Assembly: GCF_002099195.1 (NCBI RefSeq)
Contig: NZ_NBYX01000001.1
Span: 349,828-413,827 of the forward strand
Origin: Burkholderia puraquae
GTDB lineage: Bacteria; Pseudomonadota; Gammaproteobacteria; Burkholderiales; Burkholderiaceae
Reading direction: 5' to 3'
Length of the DNA stretch: 64,000 nucleotides
Part shown: piece after piece, positions 51,929-60,119 of the stretch
Numbering within the stretch: the first letter of the stretch is position 1
How the letters are laid out: each line of letters starts with the position of its first letter
Program-made: the position numbers and the translations under genes
The notes under the pieces: generated by a model
The model's database searches: none
Seen by the model: only the letters and a program-made list of their open reading frames with translations
Told to the model about the DNA's origin: nothing

Positions 51929-53079
51929 TGAAACAAGCCTATATCGTCGACGCGCTGCGCACACCGACCGGCCGCCGCAAGGGCGGGCTCGCGCACGTGC
52001 ATGCGGCGGACCTCGGCGGCTTCGTGCTGAAGACGCTCGTCGAACGCAATGCGATTCCCGCCGACGAATACGACGACGTGGTGTTCGGCTGCGTCGACAC
52101 GATCGGCCCGCTCGCGGGCAACATCGCGCGCACCTGCTGGCTCGCGGCCGGGTTGCCGCTGCAGGTGCCGGGCGTGACGGTCGATCGCCAGTGCGGCTCG
52201 TCGCAGCAGGCCGTCCACTTTGCTGCGCAGGCCGTGATGAGCGGCGTGCAGGACGTGGTGGTGGCAGGCGGCGTGCAGACGATGACGCAGATCCCGATCT
52301 CGTCCGCGATGACTTGCGCGGCGCCGCTCGGCTTCAACGACCCGTTCTCGGGCAGCGCCGGCTGGCGTGCGCGCTTCGGCGATGCGCCGGTGTCGCAGTT
52401 CGTCGCCGCGCAGCGGATCGCCGATCACTGGAACCTGTCGCGCGACGCGATGGAGCGCTATGCGCTCGAAAGCCACCGCCGCGCGGTTGCGGCCATCGAG
52501 GCCGGGCATTTCAAGCGGGAAATCGTGCCGCTCGCAGGCGTGATGCACGACGAGACGCCGCGCCACGACACGTCGCTCGAAAAAATGGCGACGCTCGAAC
52601 CGCTCACGCCGGGCGGTTCGCTGACGGCAGCCGTCGCGAGCCAGACCTGCGATGCGGCCGCGGCGCTGCTGATCGTGTCGGAGGATGCGTTGAAGCGCTA
52701 CGGGCTCACGCCGCGCGCACGCATCCATCACCTGAGCGTGCTCGGCGACGATCCGCTGTGGATGCTCACCGCGCCGATTCCGGCGACCAAGGCCGCGCTC
52801 GGGAAGGCCGGCCTCGACTGGTCGCAGATCGACGTCGTCGAGATGAACGAGGCATTCGCATCGGTTGCACTGGCATGGCTCGCCGACACGCGTTTCCCGC
52901 ACGAAAGGACCAACCCGAACGGCGGCGGCATCGCGCTCGGCCATCCGCTCGGCGCGACCGGTGCGCGGCTGATGACGACGCTGCTGCACGAACTGGAACG
53001 CACGGGCGGCCGCTACGGGCTGCAGACGATGTGCGAAGGCGGCGGCCTCGCGAACGTCACGATCATCGAGCGCCTGTGA
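51928..53079 (+). CDS. fadA6: FadA6-like thiolase
   Basis: 383 aa degradative thiolase. Active Cys in VTVDRQCGSSQQA (about residue 88), NEAFASVA, GHPLGATGARLM with catalytic His, and CEGGGLANVT with the second Cys. FadA6 removes a two-carbon unit late in HIP degradation. Overlaps the preceding ACAD stop by one base. Confidence 0.82.
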   Translation: MKQAYIVDALRTPTGRRKGGLAHVHAADLGGFVLKTLVERNAIPADEYDDVVFGCVDTIGPLAGNIARTCWLAAGLPLQVPGVTVDRQCGSSQQAVHFAAQAVMSGVQDVVVAGGVQTMTQIPISSAMTCAAPLGFNDPFSGSAGWRARFGDAPVSQFVAAQRIADHWNLSRDAMERYALESHRRAVAAIEAGHFKREIVPLAGVMHDETPRHDTSLEKMATLEPLTPGGSLTAAVASQTCDAAAALLIVSEDALKRYGLTPRARIHHLSVLGDDPLWMLTAPIPATKAALGKAGLDWSQIDVVEMNEAFASVALAWLADTRFPHERTNPNGGGIALGHPLGATGARLMTTLLHELERTGGRYGLQTMCEGGGLANVTIIERL

Positions 53080-53112
53080 GCGCGTCACCTTCACGATCCA
53101 CGAGGCACCAGC

Positions 53113-54003
53113 ATGGGAATCTGTAACGGACGCACCGTCATCATCACCGGCGCGGGCGGCGGGCTCGGGCGCGAATATGCGCTCGCGTTCGCGGCCGAAG
53201 GCGCGGCGGTCGTCGTCAACGACATCCGGCGCGACGCTGCGCAGGCCGTATGCGACGAGATCGCCAGTCGAGGCAAAAGCGGCGGCGGCCGCGCGCTCGC
53301 GAATGCGGACGACATCACGCGCGTCGAAACGGCGCAGCGGATCGTCGATGCGGCACGCGAAGCGTTCGGCGACGTGCACGTGCTCGTCAACAACGCGGGC
53401 ATCTGCCGCGACAAGATGTTCACGAGCATGACCGAAGCCGACTGGGACGACGTGATGCGCGTGCACCTGCGCGGCCACTTCTGCCTGTCGAGCGTGCTGG
53501 CGCGCGTGTGGCGCGATGCGGCGAAAGCGGGCCACCCGGTCGACGCGCGGATCGTCAACACGAGTTCGGGCGCCGGGCTGCAAGGCTCGATCGGCCAGTC
53601 GAACTACGGCGCGGCGAAGGCCGGCATCGCCGCGCTCACGCTGATGCAGGCGGCCGAGCTGCAGCGCTACGGTGTGCGCGTGAATGCGCTCGCGCCGGCC
53701 GCGCGCACGTCGATGACCGAAGGCGTGTTCGCCGACATGATGAGGAAGCCCGAGGACGGCGGCTTCGACTATTTCGATCCGGCCAACGTCGCGCCGCTGG
53801 TCGTATGGCTTGGCAGCGCACTGTCGGCCGACGTGACGGGCCAGGTGTTCGAGGTCGCGGGCGGGATGATCGCGGTCGCGGAAGGCTGGCGCACAGGGCC
53901 GCGCGTCGATCGGGGCGCGCGCTGGGCGGCGGCCGAGGTCGGCCCGGCGGTCGCGCAACTGCTCGCCGATGCGCGCCCCGCGCAGCGCGTGTACGGGAGC
54001 TAG
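53113..54003 (+). CDS. SDR-family dehydrogenase (Rv3548c/MFE-like)
   Basis: 296 aa. IITGAGGGLGREYALAFAAE NAD loop, VLVNNAGICRDKMFTSM, TSSGAGLQGSIGQSNYGAAK with intact Ser-Tyr-Lys. The wording is that of the hydroxyacyl-CoA dehydrogenase domain of multifunctional enzyme type 2, as in the KstR2 regulon SDR. Likely oxidises a 3-hydroxyacyl-CoA made by the MaoC hydratase. C-terminal about 30 residues extend beyond the SDR core. Confidence 0.82.
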   Translation: MGICNGRTVIITGAGGGLGREYALAFAAEGAAVVVNDIRRDAAQAVCDEIASRGKSGGGRALANADDITRVETAQRIVDAAREAFGDVHVLVNNAGICRDKMFTSMTEADWDDVMRVHLRGHFCLSSVLARVWRDAAKAGHPVDARIVNTSSGAGLQGSIGQSNYGAAKAGIAALTLMQAAELQRYGVRVNALAPAARTSMTEGVFADMMRKPEDGGFDYFDPANVAPLVVWLGSALSADVTGQVFEVAGGMIAVAEGWRTGPRVDRGARWAAAEVGPAVAQLLADARPAQRVYGS

Positions 54004-54006
54004 GTG

Positions 54007-55242
54007 ATGGATCTGGCGCTCACCGACGAACAGGCGATGATCCGCGACGCGGCGGCCGATGTGCTTGCCGAACGCAGCGCGTCCGCCGACGTGCGCCGCG
54101 CGCTCGAGCAGTCGGCCGGCCGCGACGACGCGCTGTGGGCCGCGCTCGCGGGCGAACTCGGCTGGAATGCACTCGCGCTGCCCGAGGCGGCCGGCGGGCT
54201 GGGGCTCGGCGCGGTCGAGCAGACGGTGCTGATGGAGCAGCTCGGCCGGCGCGTCGCATGCGTGCCGTACTTTTCGACGGCGTGCCTCGCTGCGACCGCG
54301 CTCGCGGGCTGCGCCGGCATGCCGCCGGCAAACGGCTGGCTCGAGAAGATCGCCGAAGGCGCGTGCAGTGCGACGCTGGCGCTGCCGTTCGACCTGCCGG
54401 CCGGTGCGTGGCAATTGCCGGTCGCGGCGGAAGAAACGGCGGGCGGCTATGCACTGTCCGGCATGATCGAGCAGGTGATCGACGGCGTGCGTGCCGACCT
54501 GCTGCTGGTGCCCGCACGGATCGCAAACGAAGGGCAGTCGATCGGGCTGTTCGCGATCGACGTCGCCACGGCATCGGGGCTCGAAGTCACGCCGCTCGAC
54601 ACGCTCGACGCCACGCGGCCGATCGCACGCGTGGTGCTCGACGACACACGCGTGAGCCGCGACGCACTGCTGGCCGGCCGCCGCGCCATACAGGTGCTGG
54701 AACGCACCGCCTGGTTCGCCGCACTCGCGCTGGCGGCCGAACAGCTCGGCGGCGCACAGCAATGCCTCGACCTGACGCTCGACTACACGAGCCAGCGCGT
54801 GCAGTTCGGCCGTGCGATCGCCTCGTTCCAGGCCGTCAAGCACCGCTGCGCACAGATGATGGTGCTGATCGAGTCGGCGCGCTCGGCCGTGCTCGGTGCC
54901 GCGCATGCGTGGGACGCGGAAGCCGGCAATGTGGTGCCGAGCGACGCATTGTGCGCCGACATCGCCGCCGCGAAATCTGCTGCGAACGACGCGTATGCGT
55001 TCTGCGCACAGGAGGCGATCCAGTTGCACGGCGGCGTCGGCTTTACGTGGGAATACGACCCGCATCTCTATTTCAAGCGCGCACAGGCGTCGGGTGCGCA
55101 GTTCGGCAGCACGCCGCAACTGCTCGAATGGATCGCAGCCCATGCGATCGGCGGCGGCGCATCGCATCGCGGTGAAGCGTTCTCGCCATCCGCTGCGGCG
55201 GCATCTCGTCCATCGGCCGCACGCGCAGGAGCCCTGCAATGA
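54007..55242 (+). CDS. Acyl-CoA dehydrogenase family subunit
   Basis: 411 aa. MDLALTDEQAMIRDAAADVL start; LTLDYTSQRVQFGRAIASFQ and QLHGGVGFTWEYDPHLYFKR near the C-terminus. A 30-residue Ala/Ser-rich tail ends the protein. GGGAG lies 7 bases before ATG 54007. Overlaps the next ACAD by 4 bases, suggesting a heteromeric partner of FadE30. Confidence 0.8.
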   Translation: MDLALTDEQAMIRDAAADVLAERSASADVRRALEQSAGRDDALWAALAGELGWNALALPEAAGGLGLGAVEQTVLMEQLGRRVACVPYFSTACLAATALAGCAGMPPANGWLEKIAEGACSATLALPFDLPAGAWQLPVAAEETAGGYALSGMIEQVIDGVRADLLLVPARIANEGQSIGLFAIDVATASGLEVTPLDTLDATRPIARVVLDDTRVSRDALLAGRRAIQVLERTAWFAALALAAEQLGGAQQCLDLTLDYTSQRVQFGRAIASFQAVKHRCAQMMVLIESARSAVLGAAHAWDAEAGNVVPSDALCADIAAAKSAANDAYAFCAQEAIQLHGGVGFTWEYDPHLYFKRAQASGAQFGSTPQLLEWIAAHAIGGGASHRGEAFSPSAAAASRPSAARAGALQ

Positions 55243-56441
55243 ACAGCGAAACGCGCGAACAGCAATTGCGGCACGAAGTGGCCGACTGGGTGCAGTCGCA
55301 TCTGACCGGCGAATTCGCCTGCCTGAAATACCGCGGCGGCCCCGGCGACGAGGAAGCGTGGCCCGCGCTGCGCAAGGCGTGGGAGCAGGAGCTGGCGAAG
55401 GGCGGCTGGACCGGGCTCGGCTGGCCGACGGACGCCGGCGGGCGCGGCTTCTCGGTCGCCGAGCAGGTGATTTTCCACGAGGAATATGCACGCGCGGGTG
55501 GCCCCGGGCGAATGGGCCATATCGGCGAAGGGCTGCTCGGGCCGACGCTCGTCGCATGCGGCACCGACGACCAGCGCGCGCGCTTCCTGCCCGGCATCCT
55601 GGCCGGTACGCAGTTCTGGTGCCAGGGCTATTCGGAGCCCGGCGCGGGTTCCGACCTGGCCAATGTGCGCACGCGCGCCGAACAGGATGCGGACGGCACG
55701 TGGCGGGTGGTCGGCCAGAAGGTCTGGACGTCGCTCGCGCACGATTCCGACTGGATCTTCGTGCTCGCGCGTACCGATCCCGCGTCGAAGGGTAGCAAGG
55801 GGCTGTCGTTCCTGCTGATGCCGCTCGACCAGCCGGGCATCGAGATCCGGCCGATCAAGCAACTCAACGGCAGCGCCGAATTCAACGAAGTGTTCTTCGA
55901 CGGTGCGCGTGCGGAAGCCCGCGACTTGGTCGGTGCACCGGGCGACGGCTGGCGGATCGCGATGACGCTGCTCGGCTTCGAGCGCGGGATGTCGACGCTC
56001 GGCCAGCAGATGCAGTTCGTCCGCGAGCTCGAATGGGTGATCGACGCCGCGCGCGAATCGGGCGCGGACCGCGACCCCGTGCTGCGCCAGCGGATCGGCC
56101 GCGCGTGGGCCGGGCTGCGCGTGATGCGCTACAACGCGCTGCGGATGCTGTCCGGCGCGGACGATACGGATGCCGGCGCCGGCGCGCCGCTGCGCCGCGA
56201 GGCGCTGATCTACAAGTATTTCTGGTCGAACTGGCACCGCGACCTCGGCCAGCTCGCGATGGATGCACTCGGGCCCCGTGCGAACGTGATCGATCCGGCC
56301 GACGAAAAGCTCACCCATCTGCAGCGCGTATTCCTGTTCTCCCGTGCGGACACGATCTACGCCGGCACCAACGAAATCCAGCTCAACATCATGGCCGAGC
56401 GCGGGCTCGGCATGCCACGGGAAGCACGAGGAACCGCATGA
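55239..56441 (+). CDS. fadE30: FadE30-like acyl-CoA dehydrogenase
   Basis: 400 aa. Shared with FadE30: GGWTGLGWPTDAGGRGFSVA, GHIGEGLLGPTLVACGTD, FWCQGYSEPGAGSDLANVRT, GQKVWTSLAHDSDWIFVLAR, FERGMSTLGQQMQFVRELE, SNWHRDLGQLAMDALGPRA, IYAGTNEIQLNI. FadE30 carries out the first dehydrogenation of HIP-CoA. The next gene is ipdF, which is also the FadE30 neighbour in mycobacteria. 4-base overlaps on both sides. Confidence 0.85.
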   Translation: MNSETREQQLRHEVADWVQSHLTGEFACLKYRGGPGDEEAWPALRKAWEQELAKGGWTGLGWPTDAGGRGFSVAEQVIFHEEYARAGGPGRMGHIGEGLLGPTLVACGTDDQRARFLPGILAGTQFWCQGYSEPGAGSDLANVRTRAEQDADGTWRVVGQKVWTSLAHDSDWIFVLARTDPASKGSKGLSFLLMPLDQPGIEIRPIKQLNGSAEFNEVFFDGARAEARDLVGAPGDGWRIAMTLLGFERGMSTLGQQMQFVRELEWVIDAARESGADRDPVLRQRIGRAWAGLRVMRYNALRMLSGADDTDAGAGAPLRREALIYKYFWSNWHRDLGQLAMDALGPRANVIDPADEKLTHLQRVFLFSRADTIYAGTNEIQLNIMAERGLGMPREARGTA

Positions 56442-57238
56442 CCGAACCCCATATCCAGAAAGCGCCGGCCTACGTGCCGGGCCACCAGCTGCTCGCCGGC
56501 AAATCGGTGCTGATCACGGCCGCCGCCGGCGCCGGCATCGGCTTCGCGGCCGCACGCCGCTGCGCGGAGGAAGGCTGCCGCGCGCTGTTCATCTCCGACA
56601 TCCACGAAAAGCGCCTCGAACAGGCCGTCGAGACGCTGCGCGCCGAAACGGGGCTGCAACAGGTCTACGGCCGCCTGTGCAACGTCGCGGTCGAGGCCGA
56701 CGTGCAGGCGCTCGTCGCCGGCGCCCAGGACACGCTCGACGGCGTCGACGTGCTGATCAACAACGCCGGGCTCGGCGGGGCGAAGCGCATCGTCGATATG
56801 GACGATGCCGAATGGTCGCGCGTGATCGACATTAGCCTGACCGGGACGTTCCGGATGACGCGCGCGATACTGCCGCACATGCAGGCCCGCGGCCGCGGCG
56901 CGATCGTCAACAACGCATCGGTGCTCGGCTGGCGCGCGCAGGCGGAACAGGCGCACTACGCGGCGGCGAAGGCGGGCGTGATGGCGCTCACGCGCTGTGC
57001 GGCGCTCGAGGCGTCGCCGTACGGCGTGCGCATCAACGCGGTCGCGCCGAGCATCGCGATGCACGATTTTCTGAAGAAGTCGGCCCCGGCCGACTTGCTG
57101 AATCAACTGGCGTCGCGCGAAGCCTTCGGGCGCGCCGCCGAAGTCTGGGAGGTCGCAAACGTGATGGTGTTCCTTGCAAGCGATTATGCGTCGTACATGA
57201 CGGGCGAAGTGCTGTCGGTCAGCAGCCAGCACGCATGA
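56438..57238 (+). CDS. ipdF: IpdF-like SDR dehydrogenase
   Basis: 266 aa. Matches IpdF very closely: YVPGHQLLAGKSVLITAAAG, INNAGLGGAKRIVDMDD, NNASVLGWRAQAEQAHYAAA then KAGVMALTRC, GVRINAVAPSIAMHDFL, SREAFGRAAEVWEVANVMVF, LASDYASYMTGEVLSVSSQ. Catalytic Ser, Tyr and Lys intact. IpdF oxidises the hydroxyl on the HIP-CoA ring. Overlaps fadE30 and abuts the MaoC gene (ATGATG junction). Confidence 0.87.
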   Translation: MTEPHIQKAPAYVPGHQLLAGKSVLITAAAGAGIGFAAARRCAEEGCRALFISDIHEKRLEQAVETLRAETGLQQVYGRLCNVAVEADVQALVAGAQDTLDGVDVLINNAGLGGAKRIVDMDDAEWSRVIDISLTGTFRMTRAILPHMQARGRGAIVNNASVLGWRAQAEQAHYAAAKAGVMALTRCAALEASPYGVRINAVAPSIAMHDFLKKSAPADLLNQLASREAFGRAAEVWEVANVMVFLASDYASYMTGEVLSVSSQHA

Positions 57239-57723
57239 TGAGCGCAACCCTCGACCCCGTGTGCGCGACGCCTCGCGTGTTCGCGCATCCCGGCGAACTG
57301 GCGGCGGCCGTCGGCGACACGCTCGGCGCGAGCGCGTGGCTCGCGATCGACCAGATCCGCATCGACGGCTTCGCCGATGCGACGGGCGACCACCAGTGGG
57401 TGCATGTCGATCCGCTGCGCGCGAAGGAGGGCCCGTTCGGCGCGTGCATCGCGCACGGCTACCTCACTTTGTCGCTCGTGAATTACTTCCTGCCGCAGAT
57501 CGTGCGGATCGACGGCGCGCGGCTCGGCGTCAACTACGGCTGCGACAAGATCCGTTTCCCGGCGCCGGTGAAGGTCGGCGCGCGCGTGCGCGGCGTCGGC
57601 GAGCTGCTGCGCGTCGAGCCGCTCGAAGGCGGCGTGCAGGCCTGGATTCGCGTGACCGTCGAGATCGAAGGCGAAGCCAAGCCAGGCTGTGTGGCCGACA
57701 CGATCAGCCGGTACTACTTCTAG
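57238..57723 (+). CDS. MaoC-family hydratase
   Basis: 161 aa single hot-dog-fold R-specific enoyl-CoA hydratase: IRIDGFADATGDHQWVHVDP holds the catalytic Asp-His pair, FGACIAHGYLTLSLVNYFLP the family helix, and VNYGCDKIRFPAPVKVGARV the second strand set. Probably hydrates an unsaturated CoA ester for the SDR at 53113. ATG 57235 is an alternative start overlapping the ipdF stop. Confidence 0.85.
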   Translation: MSATLDPVCATPRVFAHPGELAAAVGDTLGASAWLAIDQIRIDGFADATGDHQWVHVDPLRAKEGPFGACIAHGYLTLSLVNYFLPQIVRIDGARLGVNYGCDKIRFPAPVKVGARVRGVGELLRVEPLEGGVQAWIRVTVEIEGEAKPGCVADTISRYYF

Positions 57724-57741
57724 ATTCGGAGAGCCAGACAC

Positions 57742-58947
57742 ATGGAAGACGCAGTCATCGTTTCCGTCGCACGCACGCCGATCGGCAAGGCGTTTCGCGG
57801 CATGTTCAACGACACCGAGGCGCCCGCGCTGGGCGGCCACGTCGTGCGCACCGCGCTCGAACGCGCGGGCGTCGCGCCGGCCGACGTCGACGACGTATTG
57901 ATCGGCTGCGCCGCGCAGCAGGGCACGCAGGGTTACAACATCGGCCGCCTGTCGGCCGCGGCGGCCGGGCTGCCGGCAGCGGTGCCCGGCATGGCGATCG
58001 ACCGCATGTGCTCGTCGGGCCTGATGTCGATCGCGAGCGCCGCGCGCAGCATCGGCGCGGGCGACGCGCGGATCGTCGTCGCGGGCGGGGTCGAGTCGAT
58101 CTCGCTCACGCAGAACAAGCACAAGAACGCGTATCGCGCGCGCTCGCAGGCCGTGCTCGACCACCAGCCGGCCGCGTACATGGCGATGATGGAAACCGCC
58201 GAGATCGTGTCGCGCCGCTACGGGATTTCGCGCGCCGCCCAGGATGAATTTGCACTGCAGAGCCACCAGCGCACGGCCGAAGCGCAGGCGGCCGGCCGCT
58301 TCGACGCGGAAATCGCGCCGCTCGACGTGCGGCGCGCGCTGTTCGACAAGGAGGGCAACCCGGCCGGTTACGAGGACGTGAACGCCGCGCGCGACGAAGG
58401 CGTGCGCGCCGACACGACGGCCGAGCGGCTCGCCGGGCTGAAACCGTCGTGGAGCGGCGGCAAGGCCGTCGAGCAGGGCGAGTTCGTGACGGCGGGCAAT
58501 GCGTCGCAGCTGTCGGACGGCGCGGCGGCCGTGGTCGTGATGTCGCGCAGCGAGGCGGTACGCCGCGGGCTGACGCCGCTCGGTGCGTTTCGCGGCCTCG
58601 CGGTGGCCGGCTGCGAGCCGGACGAGATGGGCATCGGCCCGGTGTTCGCGATTCCGAAGCTGCTGGCGCGCTTCGGGATGACCGTCGGCGACATCGGGCT
58701 GTGGGAGCTGAACGAGGCGTTCGCGTGCCAGGCGCTGTATTGCCGCGACACGCTCGGCATTCCCGACGACCGGCTGAATGTCGATGGCGGTGCGATCGCG
58801 CTTGGCCATCCGTTCGGGATGTCCGGTACGCGGATGACGATGCACGCGCTGCTCGAAGGCGCCCGGCGCGGCGTGCGGCATGCGGTCGTGACGATGTGCA
58901 TCGGCGGCGGGATGGGTGCCGCCGCGCTGTTCGAAGTCGGCGCATAG
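57742..58947 (+). CDS. Acetyl-CoA acetyltransferase-type thiolase
   Basis: 401 aa. Active Cys in [20 protein letters not shown] (about residue 89), [33 protein letters not shown] with His, and [14 protein letters not shown] with the second Cys. Full-length biosynthetic-type motifs; likely performs a final thiolytic step for the propionyl/acetyl units. GGAGAG ribosome-binding site before the ATG. Confidence 0.87.
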   Translation: MEDAVIVSVARTPIGKAFRGMFNDTEAPALGGHVVRTALERAGVAPADVDDVLIGCAAQQGTQGYNIGRLSAAAAGLPAAVPGMAIDRMCSSGLMSIASAARSIGAGDARIVVAGGVESISLTQNKHKNAYRARSQAVLDHQPAAYMAMMETAEIVSRRYGISRAAQDEFALQSHQRTAEAQAAGRFDAEIAPLDVRRALFDKEGNPAGYEDVNAARDEGVRADTTAERLAGLKPSWSGGKAVEQGEFVTAGNASQLSDGAAAVVVMSRSEAVRRGLTPLGAFRGLAVAGCEPDEMGIGPVFAIPKLLARFGMTVGDIGLWELNEAFACQALYCRDTLGIPDDRLNVDGGAIALGHPFGMSGTRMTMHALLEGARRGVRHAVVTMCIGGGMGAAALFEVGA

Positions 58948-59092
58948 CGGCACGCGGACGGCCCGCGTAAGCGGCCAGCCATTCAGGACCATTCGAGGCC
59001 GCGGCAACGACCGACGGCCCGGAGACTTGCAGGCGACGGCGGTGGGTGCCATGGCGCGAACCGTCGTCGAACGCAGACACAGGAGACAAGCG

Positions 59093-60064
59093 ATGAAACG
59101 AACTTTGCCCGGACTCGCGATGTCGGCGCTCGTGCTCGGCGCCGCGCTGTTCGCATTTTCGCCGCGCCCGCTGCCGGCGTTCCCGGTCACTGCGATCCAT
59201 GCGGACCGGCTGCAGATCAACGGGCTCGCCCGCGCCGGCGCGCGCATCGTCGCGGTCGGCGAACGCGGCGTGATCCTGCTGAGCGATGACGCGGGCGCCC
59301 GCTGGCGGCCGGCATCGATCACACCCGGCCAGGCGTCGACGCTTACGCAGGTGCGCTTCATCACGCCGACGCTCGGTATCGCGGTCGGCCACGACGGCCG
59401 GATCGTGCGCAGCGACGACGCCGGCATGCACTGGCGCGAAGTGCACATGGACCACGCGCATTCCGATCCGCTGCTGTCCGTGTGGGGCACGGCCTACGGC
59501 CCGCTGTTCGCGGCCGGCAGCTTCGGCCAGCTGCTGCGCTCGGACGACGCGGGCCTGAACTGGCAGGCCGTGAAGACTCCGGCGGGCGACCGTCACCTGA
59601 ACGCGATCGTCGGCGACGGCCACGGCAACCTGCTGATCGCGGGCGAGAGCGGCACGCTGCTGCGCTCGACCGACAACGGCGTCACGTGGGACAAGCTGCC
59701 GTCGCCGTACGCCGGTTCGCTGTTCGGTGCGCTGATGCTCGCGAACGGCGACTGGGTCGCGTACGGGATGCGCGGCAACGTGGTGCGCAGCACCGATCGC
59801 GGCGCGACCTGGACGCACGTCGACAGCCACGTGCCGGTGTCGTACTTCGGCGCGACCCAGCTCGCCGGTGGCGAACTCGTACTGGTGGGCCAGGGCGGCG
59901 CGATCGTCGCGTCGCGCGACGGCGGGCTGACTTTCGACGTGCGCAAGCTCGGCGGCGTGCAGAGCCTCGCGGCCGTGCTCGACATGGGCCACGGCGCGCT
60001 GCTGCTCGGCGGCGAGGCCGGCGTCGCACCGCTCGCCGGCTCGCTTGCGTCAACGCCGTCCTGA
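59093..60064 (+). CDS. YCF48/BNR-repeat exported protein
   Basis: 323 aa. Membrane or signal segment LAMSALVLGAALFAFSPRPL at the N-terminus, then six beta-propeller-type repeats with the SDDAG..W signature (LLSDDAGARWRP, VRSDDAGMHWRE, LRSDDAGLNWQA, LRSTDNGVTWDK, VRSTDRGATWTH, VASRDGGLTFD). These YCF48-like proteins sit beside MMPL transporters in clusters for hydrophobic substrates. AGGAGA box upstream. Partner of the transporter that follows 55 bases later. Confidence 0.87.
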   Translation: MKRTLPGLAMSALVLGAALFAFSPRPLPAFPVTAIHADRLQINGLARAGARIVAVGERGVILLSDDAGARWRPASITPGQASTLTQVRFITPTLGIAVGHDGRIVRSDDAGMHWREVHMDHAHSDPLLSVWGTAYGPLFAAGSFGQLLRSDDAGLNWQAVKTPAGDRHLNAIVGDGHGNLLIAGESGTLLRSTDNGVTWDKLPSPYAGSLFGALMLANGDWVAYGMRGNVVRSTDRGATWTHVDSHVPVSYFGATQLAGGELVLVGQGGAIVASRDGGLTFDVRKLGGVQSLAAVLDMGHGALLLGGEAGVAPLAGSLASTPS

Positions 60065-60119
60065 CGCGCGGCGGTCTTGCTGCCTGCTCCCGTTCGTTTC
60101 GCATCGACAAGAGAATTCC

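Noticed and set aside
51763..55557. Very long open frame (over 1200 codons) on the minus strand under the catabolic genes
   Set aside because: It mirrors conserved plus-strand genes with overlapping starts and stops and has a shadow composition (Arg/His/Ala).
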